Assembly (NCBI GenBank): GCA_002803225.1
Contig: NXFV01000191.1
Location: 62,001 to 126,000 of the forward strand
Source: Gamarada debralockiae
Taxonomy: Eukaryota > Ascomycota > Leotiomycetes > Helotiales > Hyphodiscaceae
Direction of reading: 5' to 3'
Length of the DNA: 64,000 bases
Part shown: positions 1-12,313 of the stretch, in pieces
How the letters are laid out: each line of letters opens with the position of its first letter
How positions within the stretch are numbered: position 1 is the stretch's first letter
Notes under the pieces: generated by a model
Told to the model about the DNA's origin: nothing
What the model saw: only the letters and a program-made list of their open reading frames with translations
The model's database searches: none
Translations under genes and position numbers: made by a program

Positions 1-64
1 TGAGTTATCTTTGTATGCTATTGTATATCGATTGCAGCGCTCCTGCTGTTGAACCCTCCTCCTT

Positions 65-3000
65 ATGGCACAAATCACTGGCGTCGAAGCTTCTAGCTGG
101 CATGGACTAGTGAAGAGCTGGTGGCAATTTGTACGATTCTCTGCATGGTTCCAAAAAAAAAAAAAAAAAAAAATTTACTCTACTAACAGCATCCTAGGTT
201 CTTGTTGGCTTCATAATCGTTTCCGTTGCCCTGGGCTCGGTATTCCTTTTATATCTGGGTTTTAAAATCTTGCGCAAACGGTTCTTAGTGAGAATTTATC
301 GTGTAGCTCCAGCTCTGATGCTAACTATGCTTAGAAACGAAGGGCCAGCGCCAGGTCCGTCTCTTCCTCGATCAAATCATTCATTCGACAATCCTGCGCG
401 GGCCTCTCCCAATATAAAATTGCAAGAGTCGGAAAGAAGCCAAGCAGTTATGGGGTCTATCTTGGAGAATTCGAGAGCCCGCCAACAGAACATCAAATTC
501 TACTCTTAGCAGAGTGGGATCTCCTCATTGTGGACCCTTCTCAGCATGGCGTTATGGATACAATGCTATGTGGACTGTACCGCACGCCATCACAAGTTCT
601 GGCACGTTTGGATATCGAAAAAGTCGTTACAGAATCATGCCAGAAGCCGATTGTCTCTGCGACTGAATGGATTTCTAGACTTCTCAAGTCTTCGAATGAC
701 CTGTCAAGACGGCGGCACACCTTTACCGGCATTTTAATCGGCAGGTGGGAGAATTCTTTCTCCGTACCATTGCTGATAGAGTTTGTACGACTTATCGGCT
801 CACTTGGGCTCTCTGTCTACCTCGAAGCTAGCCCCCCGAAGTTCCTGTTGGATCCGAAGTTGACGGAATTAGATGAGGTCACAGGCTTAGTGTTATGCAA
901 TGGAACGATATCAGAAAATGGGGAGGAGCGTGACGCTTTTCAGATGGCGGATATGAGACCCACTATCAAAGCATTTGTATCACAGGCTTGCTTACGCAGT
1001 TTTGTGGTACTTTTGTGTGAGACTCTAGATGATAATTCAGCGCCGTTGAACGCTGTCATCAAAAGAAGTTATCAGTGGTCAAGATTTTACTCCGCAATAA
1101 CCTGGATCGGAGCGAGGTCTGCCTTGTTCTCCGCGGAACTCAGTCTTCGTCAGAAAGAGCCAATAGCAGCGTTCGATTGGTTGAAGGAATCACGAGTGAT
1201 GAAAACGCATGAGAAGTGGCGCTCTAATCAGAGTGTAGGTTTCATTGTTGTGATTGAACGCTTTCCGGGCCTTGTTTATACTAACGCCGTCCTAGATCTC
1301 TCCCGAATACTCCGCAGGAAATGCAAAATTTGTCGACAAATTGCAGTCCTTGCTCGGCGTTGAAACTGAGGAGCGACGGACCAGCCGGGAGCAGACGAAT
1401 TGGGGATCTGAATTGCTACATTCTACAGAAGAAACTAGCTTCCATGCGCGAACTACCTCCGAATTATCAAGTCTCAGCGATCAATCGTCCTATACGATGC
1501 AGTCAAGTTCTCCAACTACAAGCAATATGTCCCAGGATTTCGAGTCACGCGATGTACACAATCCTCTAGCCTGGTTATCATTAATGGACAGAAAAGCAGG
1601 CCATGCTCTATCAAGCTCCCCCAATGGAGCATCATACGACTACCTCGGATGTTTCCCTCTCGGATTCTCTGCCAGTCGAAAATCTTTCGGGAATGTGGTC
1701 CAGTTGCAGGAACGGCTGAGAGAAATGCAGCTCTTAGACGAGATCAAGCACTCTCAATTGAGCGATATGGGACACGATTTAGTCCAATTTTGCAATATTG
1801 TCGGTTCCAGAGAGCCAAAAATCATGTCGGACTGGCTTGCCGCCATGCAGGAACTCGCCCAACAACTTTGCAGTGTTTCTGCGACCAACAGTAACCCTAT
1901 TCGAGCGCACATTGGCCTGGATTCTGGATTTCAAATTCAACCCGGAACAAGATTTTGGGCCGTGTATCGTGTGGATGAGGATTCCGTTTTCAACATATAT
2001 CTGTCGAGAAATGTTCAGGACCTCACAGGTGTGATCTTGCATACATTTTTATCCAGTCGCGGATGTCCTAGGCACGAATGTTTCAAAGCTGAGATAGCTT
2101 TCTCAGAGTGGAAAACGACCCTTATCAAACCGTCTAGTCTGCCTCCTAGACTCTTGCAAGATGTCAGTCTCCTTTCGCCAGCGGAGTTGCTCAAATTCCT
2201 TCAATCCCTAAGTCTGTCACCCGCCACTGGAGATCTCTCCTTAGTTCACAAAATCCACGACGCTTGCCAAAGCCAGCTACTGGATGCTACAGACTTTGTT
2301 CAAATGAAAGAAATGAGTACGGTTGGGTATCTCAGCGGTCGAGTGTCGGCACAGGAGCTGATCGCTTGTCGTATCCAATGGTACCAGCAGTCCGGCTCTC
2401 AATACCCCAGCGAAAAGCTAGCCTTGGCAACTTTTATCCAAATTGACGTCTGGGTCAGAGAAGTTCTCAAAAATCGGCGGCTTCACCAACTACAGGAAGT
2501 GACTCAGAATCTTTCCGACAGTATTCTGAGCAACGATATCGATGCCAGAATCGATTTGGTTGCCATCTCTCTCTTCTGTGCTATGCGGAGGCACGCATTC
2601 GACGAGGCGTATATGGAAGTTTCAGATCGCAATCCACTATTCAACGATCAAAGCGATCAAGCGGCGGCTTTTGCAGAACTTTTCGCTACAGGTGCTCGAT
2701 GCGAGGCTTACTTCGACCTCACCCCAAGCGCATTCGGGAAACTTCTATCTGATCGATATCGAGATTACCATCACAAGGCTGGCCATGAGCCTCCACTCTA
2801 TTCAGACACCGAAAAGAACATCCCCTCGTCGTATGCAGCAGCCAAGATTGATGTCGATCCCCAGTCAGAAAAAGCGACAATGTCGGGTACCCAAAAGTTT
2901 ACGTTCTTGAGCGTCTTCGCAATCCCCGCATTACTCGATATTATCCTACTCACGACGACTGGTAGAGGGCTCTATCTCAGCGGATTCATGAGCCACAGAG

Positions 3001-6000
3001 AGCAGCATTCCGCTACATTGGGACTGATGATCTCTTTGCTAATATCCGGCGCCGTCGGCACGTGGATAACATGCGGGGGCTCTTACTACCTTATTTCAAT
3101 GGCATTTTCTGCTATGAATATGTTTGTAGTAACGAGACTCATTGGAGGGCTTGCATTCACGCTTGCCGTCGCAGTTATCGGTCTGGCTGCTGTGGGAGCT
3201 ATCAGTGGCATTATGGCTGGGATCGTATTTTTCTTGTACTTGATTGGACTGACATCTTATCTTTGTTTACTAGCCAGCCTTGCTAACTTCTCATACCCTG
3301 GTTCCGCCTTCGAATCCGTAAGACTTTCCTTCCGTTTTGAATGATTACTGTACTCACAAGCTTTCAGGGACGCCCCATTATCATTCTAGTCATCCCTATC
3401 CTTTTCATCTCTCCTGTCCTGAGTATTTTTGTTCCAAATCACGATATCTACATATATCTCTCGGTTCTTTATACTTTCGTCACTTTGCTGGCGCTGGGTG
3501 TTCGACGAACCGGCTTACGCTGGACGACCTGGTACCTTACGATCAAGAAGATTACTGACCAGGATCTACGGCAATGGTATATTGAGACCTGTGAGGAGGG
3601 GAACGAGAAATGTTTGGATCATCTGACTGATCCTGCGGCACTCAAGCTTGCAAGAGATGCAATGGTACGAGAAATATCGTTAACTAAAAAATGGTTCGCG
3701 AAGAAGACGAAGGACCCCTTAGTCTTGGCCCTTGCGAAAAGCTACGAGGCGACTGTATTCTTGCTGGAGTGGTACAGTGGTTACGCTGGGACACCTTTGC
3801 CGATCCCATATTCTTCAACCTGGAACATGCAGACCAAAGTAGCATTACAGACGCTCCAACAGCTACAGACGGGCATACGGCTGCATAACGCTTTCATTCA
3901 TTGGCGTCAGGCAGGAGATGAGGTTAGCCCCAAATAATCTTTGTTGATGCGAGAAGAACTGAATTTTGTTAGGTTGGATGCAGTCTTCTTTACTTCATTG
4001 TGGCCCTTCTCGACAAATGGAACGCTTTACTCGCTGGGGGACAGGTACTAGGGCTTTCGGCAATGAACACAAGATATCGCATGCCCGTCGGGTTTGCGTT
4101 GGCTTATTATCTGATTGGAGCAGTGCTTTTAGACTTCAATGCCGCCAAACTCCATACAATGACAGCCCGGGGCCAGAACATGTTGATTGGGGATGTTTCT
4201 TCCATTCCAGAGGCAGTGAAAGGAGAAGTGCGCGCCAGGCGCTTCCTATACTGGACGATGCTTAGCCGCTATTTGCTGTTCCACGTCTGGAGTTTAGCTG
4301 TTTCTTCGAGTCTCCTTTGGGTATTTGATAGTACCGAGGAGTCTACCATTCTATTTCTGGCATATATTGGTGCTTATACAGGTACGTCACATGAGGATTG
4401 ACTTTATACTACCATTACTGACATGTGAATAAGGTCTGCTTTGGTATCAGGTACAACTCAAACCCCCATCCTAACAAGTCCCTTACTGATTGATATATGC
4501 GACAGTATACTAAGATTTTTACTGGCCCTCGAAGTCTGAAGCCGTTGATTGCAGCAGTCCTTATTGGTATACCATTAGGGCAACTTCTACGACACTTCTT
4601 TCCGAATTTCATGTATTGCGATGTGACTGCACTTGCTGTAGCATGCTGGACTGCAGGGTTCCTGTCTCTATATTACGCACGCATCAAGACAAGATCAACG
4701 AAGACGGCTGTGAATTCATCTGGAGGGGTTCATGCCTATAGCAAGATTTCTCCAGACGGCATCTATCACGCCTTTAGTGATCCAGGCAAAGATCCCTTGC
4801 TTTCGCAAGATGAGCTACGAATCTTGTACGAGAATCTTCGCGCATTGCGACAAGAGGAGCGTTATGAAGTGGAGCCCCTCAAAAATCCGGGACTTGAAAT
4901 AAAGTCCGTTCTACTCCATGCTCTCAAAAGTTACAGCAACTCCCGGGTAGCACCATCGAGGATAGCTTTTGAAGCTTTCCCAGAAGCCACCGAGCTTCTG
5001 GAACAAACGATACATCTCTTTGAGACTGGTACTGTCGTCATTGATTGTATTCCGATGGCCGCGATGACTACGGAATTTACCGATGTGAAGGCCATTTGCT
5101 ACTTTGCTAATAGAAATCTTCGGATAATACTTGGTTGTGAGATGATGGATGTGGCGAATCAACAGTCAAGTATCAGCATATTCTGCCGAGCGTAAGTAAA
5201 ACGTCGCACGATATTATTTATTTACTGACAGTATGATAGTACTGCTGAGATCCTTTTCCATGCTGTGACTGAAAGCTTCATGGGCTTAAGTCATGATGAT
5301 GCTACACTCGCCGAACATTTACTCGCCCCTCCAACGTCACAGATGATGAGACAATCATCGATCTCTCAGAGTGTAAGAAATCTCTTGCTTTTATCGAAAC
5401 CATCATCCGCCGAGGCCAGATCACTAGCAAGATTCTGCGAAGACCAGTCTCTCCAGCATTTAGCATTAGGCTTGCAGCCTGATACTGATTGGGAGCGGAC
5501 ACCCAGAGACATCAGGGAGCTAGTCATTAGACGGTGCTCTGGACAGGATGATGGAGAGCTCACACAATCCCAACGGGAATGGCTCATTTTCAACCAGGCT
5601 CGCGGAACGCCAATCAAGACATTTCTTTCTCGGTGCAACTTTGCCGCTTTCGTCGCGATGTCAAGTCGAAGATACGCATTAGGAGCGCGAGACAGTGTCC
5701 AGGATGACAACGTATACGATGAGAAGACCCTTGAATCCGTCCCGTTTCTGAGGGTTAAAAATCCGGTAACACACTTCTCGGTAGGGCTGCTTTTACGGGG
5801 CCTCAAAACCCCTTTCAGTGTTGTGTATCACACCACTGGCGTTGTTCTCAAACTACTGGCTGTCGCATTTGTCGCAGATGCGGAATTTCAGCGGGAGATT
5901 GATTGCGCATTGCTTTCAAACTCCGAGTTTGTTCGAACGATTACCATGTTCTTGATGACCGGAGTCTGGAAATACGTGAAGACTTTTCAAGATCTTTTGA

Positions 6001-9000
6001 TGCCACTGTTTCTATTCCATGGACGGAGAGATATCAAAACACTATGGAATCGCATCGATGGGACAACGGTTGCTTTAAAACGTCAAAGAATTGTCATCGA
6101 GAACACTGAAGGCATGTCCACAGCATTTATCCACGTGACCGATACTCGAGCTGGGATATTCAAGCTTCACCAATATCGTGGCAATTTCGAGAAGGAACCC
6201 ACGGATACAGCGACACTTCAGCGAATCAGTACATATTCTAAATTCATGCTCCTTCAAAGAGAGGATTACTGCAACGGTACCAAGGAAAACGTCTACAAAT
6301 ACGAATATTACTCTGAGAACGGTGGACCACGTCGCAAGCGGCTGTCCAAATTCCACAATCCCCGGTTTCCAATTCTTCGGAGGTGCATCAATGGCCCAAA
6401 CCAATTCGAAGAGCTGAAATATAATTATCGAGGCTTGGTTCAAAACGGATCTTACATTCTACAAGGCAGTTTGATTCGATTCAATTGTCATTATCGACAA
6501 GGCAGCAACTCCGAGGACGAGCTGCTTCGCGCTGAGTTCGTCCTTCCACATTTGTCCTGTACAGTTTCATGGGCGGCACCACCGATCAATCAGCAAGACA
6601 GATTGGACGAATCCAGGTGGATCCCACATTCCCAAGTAACTGAGGCGACGTTTGTGCTTGGAGCAGATATCTATGAATCGCGCTGGAGTTACGATCACAA
6701 GTTCCATCCCACGATTCATACGACCTTGAACGGCGAGATCGTTGAAACCCCACCAATCATTCAATGGGATCACTTGGGTGTGCTCAAAAAGCCAGCGAAG
6801 TTCAGCTTTCTCAACGACGACCCCCTTATAAGCTTTAAGACGCTTCGCCCTCGGGCAGTTCTTAGATGGCTAGGTTTCCACACCCATCATATCCAGGTCT
6901 CGACCTCGAGGGCTCGATCGCGGCTTTGGAAGGCTTGGAAAGATACCCCTGGATTTGATGGAGTCATGGTCAGGTGGCTGGATGAGAGATTACTCCGAAG
7001 AGAACCTATGCTACGTCCGTACTGGCGGAAACGTGATCGAGGCGATCTCAAATCCGCAGAAGCTTTCCTTAATAATAATGCGGATGGCATCATGGCATCA
7101 GTTGACCTAGACAATTCAATATCCGGCTGGGCACCACTAGCCATCAAGATGGCCGACTTACTCAGCTTTGGACAGGGAGGCGATGCGAATAGCCGCTCGA
7201 TATCCAAGGCACCAGAGTTCAACAATGATGAACTACAGGTCCTAGCAGTGGATTCAGGCACCTGGCCAAACGAGGGAGGAGGAGTTTCAGCGTGTCGTCG
7301 TGACATGATCAACAATCTACGTTCGGTAAAATGGCACATGATCGCAGAATCTGCGAACGATTTTGGGTTGCCAAAGCATCAGGTACGTCGCATTCACGTT
7401 GTCGTGCACACTGGCTAATGCAAAATCGCAGACGGAGATGAATGTGAGGAGCTTGAAAATTATTCCTCTCTGGGGCCTTGACTTCTTGACGCCAACTCAC
7501 GGCCTTTTTAAAGATCGGTTGGATACTGACGTGGAGCACGTGCCGCGGCACGCTACCAAACTCGACGTTGAAAGGAATTTTCTCCCGATTCTGACTGCGC
7601 TTGTTAAAGGTGCCAGGAGCAGTCATATCTCGAATAGCAATATCCTCCAGTAAGCATTCCTGCCCCTATGAGAATCTTCTTACTGCGTATCAGTACTTGA
7701 GATTTTGTCTCCTAATGTATCTTGGGTTTGCCCTCTACGTATTCGTTGAAAAACATTGCTGATTTATCCACTTGCCACAGAACTACCAGAGCTTTGGTTA
7801 ACCTTAACACATACTTCTCAGATTCGAAACATTGGGGCGCAGTCTGGACCTGTCGAACAGCGAAGGATGCATGGCGAAACCTATGGATCTCCGAGGACCT
7901 CGTCAGCCCAACACCTTCCGAAGAGTGGTTCCAAACCGAGATTCCAACAGTCGCTCAACTCGATGCCGCTCTTGAGCTCTGGTTTCGATACTTGTTCATC
8001 TTCTCCATCCCTGTGCCTGAGAAGATCCCTCCCATTTTCCAAGCTTCACATCACAGCGTTAGCGCCTCTTACGGTATCGTGTGTAAAATCAAGAGGGGAT
8101 GCACGCTCCAGATCTGGGATCACGCTATAAGTTGGAGAGAAACAAATCTCTACCTTTCGTCCGATCTTTGCCAGATGGCTCCTTTCGTCGTACGCAATCC
8201 CTTCAATTGCTCGTTTCTTTTTCCAATCACTGACTTGATTCTACCAGCGCAATTCACTCTTAGGACTTATGCGGATCACGAGCCAGTTGATCCTCCACCA
8301 CGCGGACACGATTCTCCCCTGTGCTGATTTCTTCAATCCTGGATGGGAGGTCGAAATCGGTACCAGCCAAGGCAGATTGGAGCATCGAAATGCCTTTAAG
8401 AGAAAGATCGATCCGGTGGTGAACGGTATCCCGGACATGACGAAATTTGCTCCCATTAGCGAAATCAAATCAACAGTCCCAACTGTTACCATGCTATCGC
8501 ACGTCTGGTATGCGAAGGACATCAAGACTGCGATTCTCGCTGCCGATATAATTGTCAATGAGTGGGGGTTCAAAGATTACAAGCTCGATATCTATGGTGC
8601 CATTGATAAGGCTCCTTCGTACTCCACCGACTGCTTCGAGATTGTCGCTTCTAAGTCACTGCCCCGTTATGTCACGATGTGCGGCGAGGCACACCCAACG
8701 ACTGTACTCGAAAAGACCTGGGTCTTCCTCAATTCGTCCATTTCCGAAGGTCTTCCGTTGGCCCTTGGCGAAGCTGCCCTCACAGGAGCTCCAGTCGTGT
8801 GCACAGATGTAGGGGCGTCCCTCCGCGTTCTCACAGACCCAGATACTGGAGACTGCTTTAGTTCCGTTGTAGCGCCCAACGATGCACGGAATCTTGCTCG
8901 TGCTCAAATAAATTTCCTTGCTCTTTTGGATGAATGGGCTCCGTACGCAAATGACCCGGAAGGATCGACCGCGCCTACACTCAGCGACAAACCTACCACG

Positions 9001-9669
9001 GAGGAGATCACGAGAATCACGCAGAGAATGTACGAGAAAGCGGCAGAACGAAGAGCACTTGGGATGAGAAGCAGAGAGATTGTCCAAAAGTCATTTGGAG
9101 GTGCTAGGTATCTCCGCGAGCACGAGCAAATGCTCTGGATCGGCAAATCGCGCTACGAACTTCTCCATAACCCACCAACCCCATCGAAACCAGCCCCAAA
9201 GATCGTAATCGAGTCGCTGCCGGTACCCAGTAACGTCTGGGGAGCAACTTCTCTTCCTTCGGCACCGGGCCGAAGAATGCCTACGAGTTCAGTGCAAGCT
9301 TCAACCATGATGACGAACTCAGTCCGCGCTTCAACTCTCATGAGTCCTAGGATACGAAATCTGTTTGACAGCAGAACCAGTGGGGAGTATCATGGCAGTG
9401 GAAGTAAATCGTCCACTCTGTTCATGCAACCAGTGTCTAGTGGGAGAGCCAGTGGGGAGTACCGTTGCGGTGGAAGCAAACCGTCAACAATTTTCATGCA
9501 GCCCACCGCGCAGCAGACACCCATCAAGAAATTGATGGCTCCTCGAGTCACTGTTCTTGCTAGTAACGAAACACACCAATCCTCAACGAGATCGACTTTG
9601 GGCTCGATACCGCTCCCGGGCGAGAATACAATTGTTCATGATATCACCTTTGCACTTGAAGGGGTCTGA
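65..9669 (+). CDS. Giant multi-pass membrane glycosyltransferase, GT4/PelF-like C-terminus
   Basis: Exons 65-130, 198-287, 335-1234, 1296-3317, 3368-3922, 3973-4381, 4434-4450, 4506-5191, 5240-7382, 7432-7649, 7781-8189, 8248-9669 join in one frame to about 2978 aa. An in-frame TGA at 50-52 precedes ATG 65. Seen: a membrane span near residues 23-45, then a region with barrel-like segments (GVYLGEFESPP, DLLIVDPSQHGV), a long helical region, and about a dozen hydrophobic spans at roughly residues 890-1400. Near residue 2255 is a GTWPNEGGGVS stretch like the DUF3492 start of PelF, then LQIWDHAISWRE, and a GT4 donor domain with the E-x7-E motif EGLPLALGE near residue 2670. The Ser/Thr-rich tail has two similar repeats (SGEYHGSGSK, SGEYRCGGSK). 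Inference: a polysaccharide synthase that polymerises and exports a UDP-sugar product, resembling the large GT4 protein Gtb3 (gt4C) of the Aspergillus galactosaminogalactan cluster. The intron at 7650-7780 (131 bp) is the least certain junction. Substrate unknown. Confidence 0.85.
153..173. repeat. A21 homopolymer in intron 1 of the glycosyltransferase gene
   Basis: A run of 21 A sits between the donor at 131 and the TACTAAC branch site near 181. A matching T21 lies downstream of the same gene at 10295-10315. These are simple homopolymers prone to slippage. Confidence 0.9.
4434..4450 (+). other. 17-bp micro-exon inside the glycosyltransferase gene
   Basis: The piece lies between introns 4382-4433 (gtacgt...aataag) and 4451-4505 (gtacaa...gacag). 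With the 1-base carry-over it encodes Gly-Leu-Leu-Trp-Tyr-Gln and restores the frame into the next membrane segment. Skipping it would break the frame. Confidence 0.7.
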
Positions 9670-10480
9670 CTGGAACGTCATCTTTTCGCGGACTTATCAT
9701 GACTTGAAGTTCGTTGCGGGTATATACTAATGTAAATTATGAGATCTGTTTTCTTTTGCGTTTCTACAATTGCATAGCAAGTTACCGGCGTTTATGAAAG
9801 TAGCATTTTGTGCCAGCATTTATCGATACAAGAGTTCACAATTAGACAGGGTTCAGCAGTTACTTGTTTCCTTTTATGTAGTGATAATGATTTATTCTCA
9901 ATCCTGTAACTCTCATGTTCACTGCCGGTAATTGGACTTGTCGTCTCCGCTCCCTTCTTTGTCCCGCGCTGGTTGCCGGATTGGGACTGGCCCTGCATTC
10001 CAGCGAATCGACGCTTCCCACTGGAGCGCCAAGGCAATTTTTGCACAGTCCTCTGCCGAAATGAGAGGACACTGTGAACCGAAAAGCCACATCTCTCAGA
10101 ACAATGAACACAATCTAGTCTTCGGCATCAGAAGCATACAGAGGCCGTGATCACATCCTCATTGGGAATGCTGTTCATCGCTTGCATGTACTGTGCCACT
10201 ATTTCGTCGTCTGAGTTGCTGCTTCAGCCACGGTAGCAATACACGATAAGAGATATATAACCTGCTTTCCGTCCTCGAAAAGTATTGTTAGAAATTTTTT
10301 TTTTTTTTTTTTTTTAATTTGTTTCATTATTTCAGCGCTTCACCTCTAGACACTGCTATCGACCACAACGCGTTTTCCTTTGTACTGCCAATCGCCACAG
10401 CACCTCTCATTTCCAATTGTCTGGTTCCCTGGGACGTTGGGAAACATCAGTGACTGGACCTCGAGCCTTCCTCAATCAAT
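9670..10480. other. Intergenic spacer with T21 tract
   Basis: The stretch holds the 3' flank of the glycosyltransferase gene and the upstream region of the RTA1 gene. A TATA-like gatatataac lies near 10250 and T21 at 10295-10315. Short ORFs here show no codon-like character. I see no gene. Confidence 0.6.
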
Positions 10481-11658
10481 ATGCGTTCTTATTATCGCTA
10501 TGACCCATCGCTCACGGCGGCTATTGTCGTCTCAGTACTGTACAATTTGGCATTTATCGGAACAGCGGCGCAATGGCTGAGGTACAAATCGTGGGTTTGG
10601 ATAATCATGGTGCTTGCTGCTGGGAGTAAGTTGGGCCCATTCTCCACTGCCCACTCCACCTTAACCCCAGTCCATCAAAACTGATTGACATCTCTGCAGT
10701 GGAAGCTGGAGGTTACATTGTACGATGCATCTCGACGCAAAACGTCTACGATAAGGATATCTATGTTGTTCAATTCTCCTTGATTGTCCTGGCTCCGGTG
10801 CTTATGGCTGCCGCTTGCTATGTTATCTTCGTATATCAACCAATCCTTCGATCTCAAGCTCCTACTAAACCCCAAACAGGGCAGGATTGTCTTCCATGTT
10901 GTACCGCGCGAAGCAAGGACAGTTAAGCTCCTCTGGATTTCACCGCGTTTCGTCACACCAATCTTCGTTGCATCGGATGTCCGTAAGTTATACTAAGAGT
11001 TGATTACAAGGAAAACTGTTCTGACAAATACTTCTGCAGTTGCTCTACTGCTTCAACTTGTGGGTGCGGTGAAAGTTACGACCGTGGATCCTACATCTCC
11101 AGACGCACAAGAGAAAGCGGACAAGGGAAGGACCATTGCACAGTAAGTCTTCGAATTTTACGACACATCTGTCAAAATAAAATTCTCTAACTCAGTGTTT
11201 CTTCAGAATTGGCGTCGCAATCCAACTTGCTTGCTTTGGACTCTTCACAGTCATAGCAATACGCTTCAACTTCATCGCAAGACGATTCGATTCCCAATTC
11301 GAGTCAAGAATCAGCAATTCCAGTGAGAAATACATCACAATCGATGGAGGAGAGCGCAAATTGAAGAAGAATTGGCCTGCTCTGCTTCATGTGACAAATA
11401 TCGCATGCGCTTGCATTCTGGTATGTACTGTCTCTACTGCCCCTCGTTCCAAAAGTTTCTAACATGTCCGAGATCCGTTCTATCTATCGAATGGTCGATT
11501 TCTCCTTGGGACGTACAGGATACACGGAGTCTCACGAGTGGTGCATCTATATCTTCGATGCCTTGCCAATTTTCCCCGTTGTAGCTATGTACATCTGGGT
11601 TTACCCTGGAAAATATCTCCCATATCTCGGTATAAGGTTGCCCAAGCATGCTCGTTGA
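10481..11658 (+). CDS. RTA1-family seven-span membrane protein
   Basis: Six exons: 10481-10625, 10700-10830, 10880-10982, 11040-11142, 11207-11420, 11473-11658, giving 293 aa, the usual family size. Family signatures are visible: the acidic-GGY motif MEAGGYIVRC in the second helix, GRIVFHV after helix 3, FVASDV before LLLQLVGA, and RSIYRMVDF followed by a Glu-containing loop and the final helix FPVVAMYIWVYPG. RTA1 proteins are fungal seven-helix plasma or vacuolar membrane proteins. Members such as Rsb1 and Rta1 affect sphingoid-base export and resistance to 7-aminocholesterol, but substrates are mostly unproven. The first ATG (10481) gives a short N-terminus before helix 1, as in relatives. 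The gene lies between the glycosyltransferase and a Zn2Cys6 regulator on the same strand. A regulatory link is possible but not shown. Confidence 0.92.
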
Positions 11659-12313
11659 GCTCGCTCAGCGAATGCTGGGTATGGTAAGAGAGTCTCTGCA
11701 GGATGATCTTTTTGAGAGAAGCGCAGGATGAGTTATATGTCTTTTGTGTACACTGGAGTCTTATTTCTAGAGCGTTGGTGCTTTCGTAGTACAGATAGAA
11801 TGGGAGAGAGTCAGAGTACTTGGTAAATCTGAAGCTTGAGTAAATAAAAGTATTCTTTACCGGTGCGGAACACTTCGTATTAGTTTGAACTCATCGACCA
11901 GTCCCCTGCCGATCGGAAGTCGGGGATAGACCCTGAGCATGGACCAATTGAACAGACAGACAGCTGACCCCTGCATGATGAACTGGTTGCCTCCTTCGGA
12001 CTAGCGTCAGTATCGCTGCACTGCCCCCTTGACGCGTCCTATTGAGGCTTGGAAAACTCCCAACCATAGGGAGACGCTTCAAAGCCAAGCTACCAGTAAG
12101 CATTGGAAGATTCCACAAATGCCTGGAATTACTGATAGGTAACGATCAGACCACTCAAATGACCTTATTTGAATGTCGGTCAAACCAACCACCGACCCGC
12201 TGGATGATAACCCGCCGAGCTGCTTTCCGTTTGGAGATTTATTCATTTCTGATTGCTTGTAGATTCACATTCGGAAAGCACATAATTGATACAGACGTTG
12301 TACCAAGTCGGCC
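11659..12313. other. Spacer upstream of the Zn2Cys6 gene
   Basis: There is 655 bp between the RTA1 stop and the regulator ATG. ORFs here are short and unlike known proteins. It presumably carries the RTA1 3' UTR and the regulator promoter. Confidence 0.5.

Noticed and set aside
198..509. Frameshift in the N-terminus of the glycosyltransferase
   Set aside because: The apparent shift between frames is explained by a perfect 47-bp intron at 288-334 (gtgaga donor, gctaac branch, cttag acceptor).
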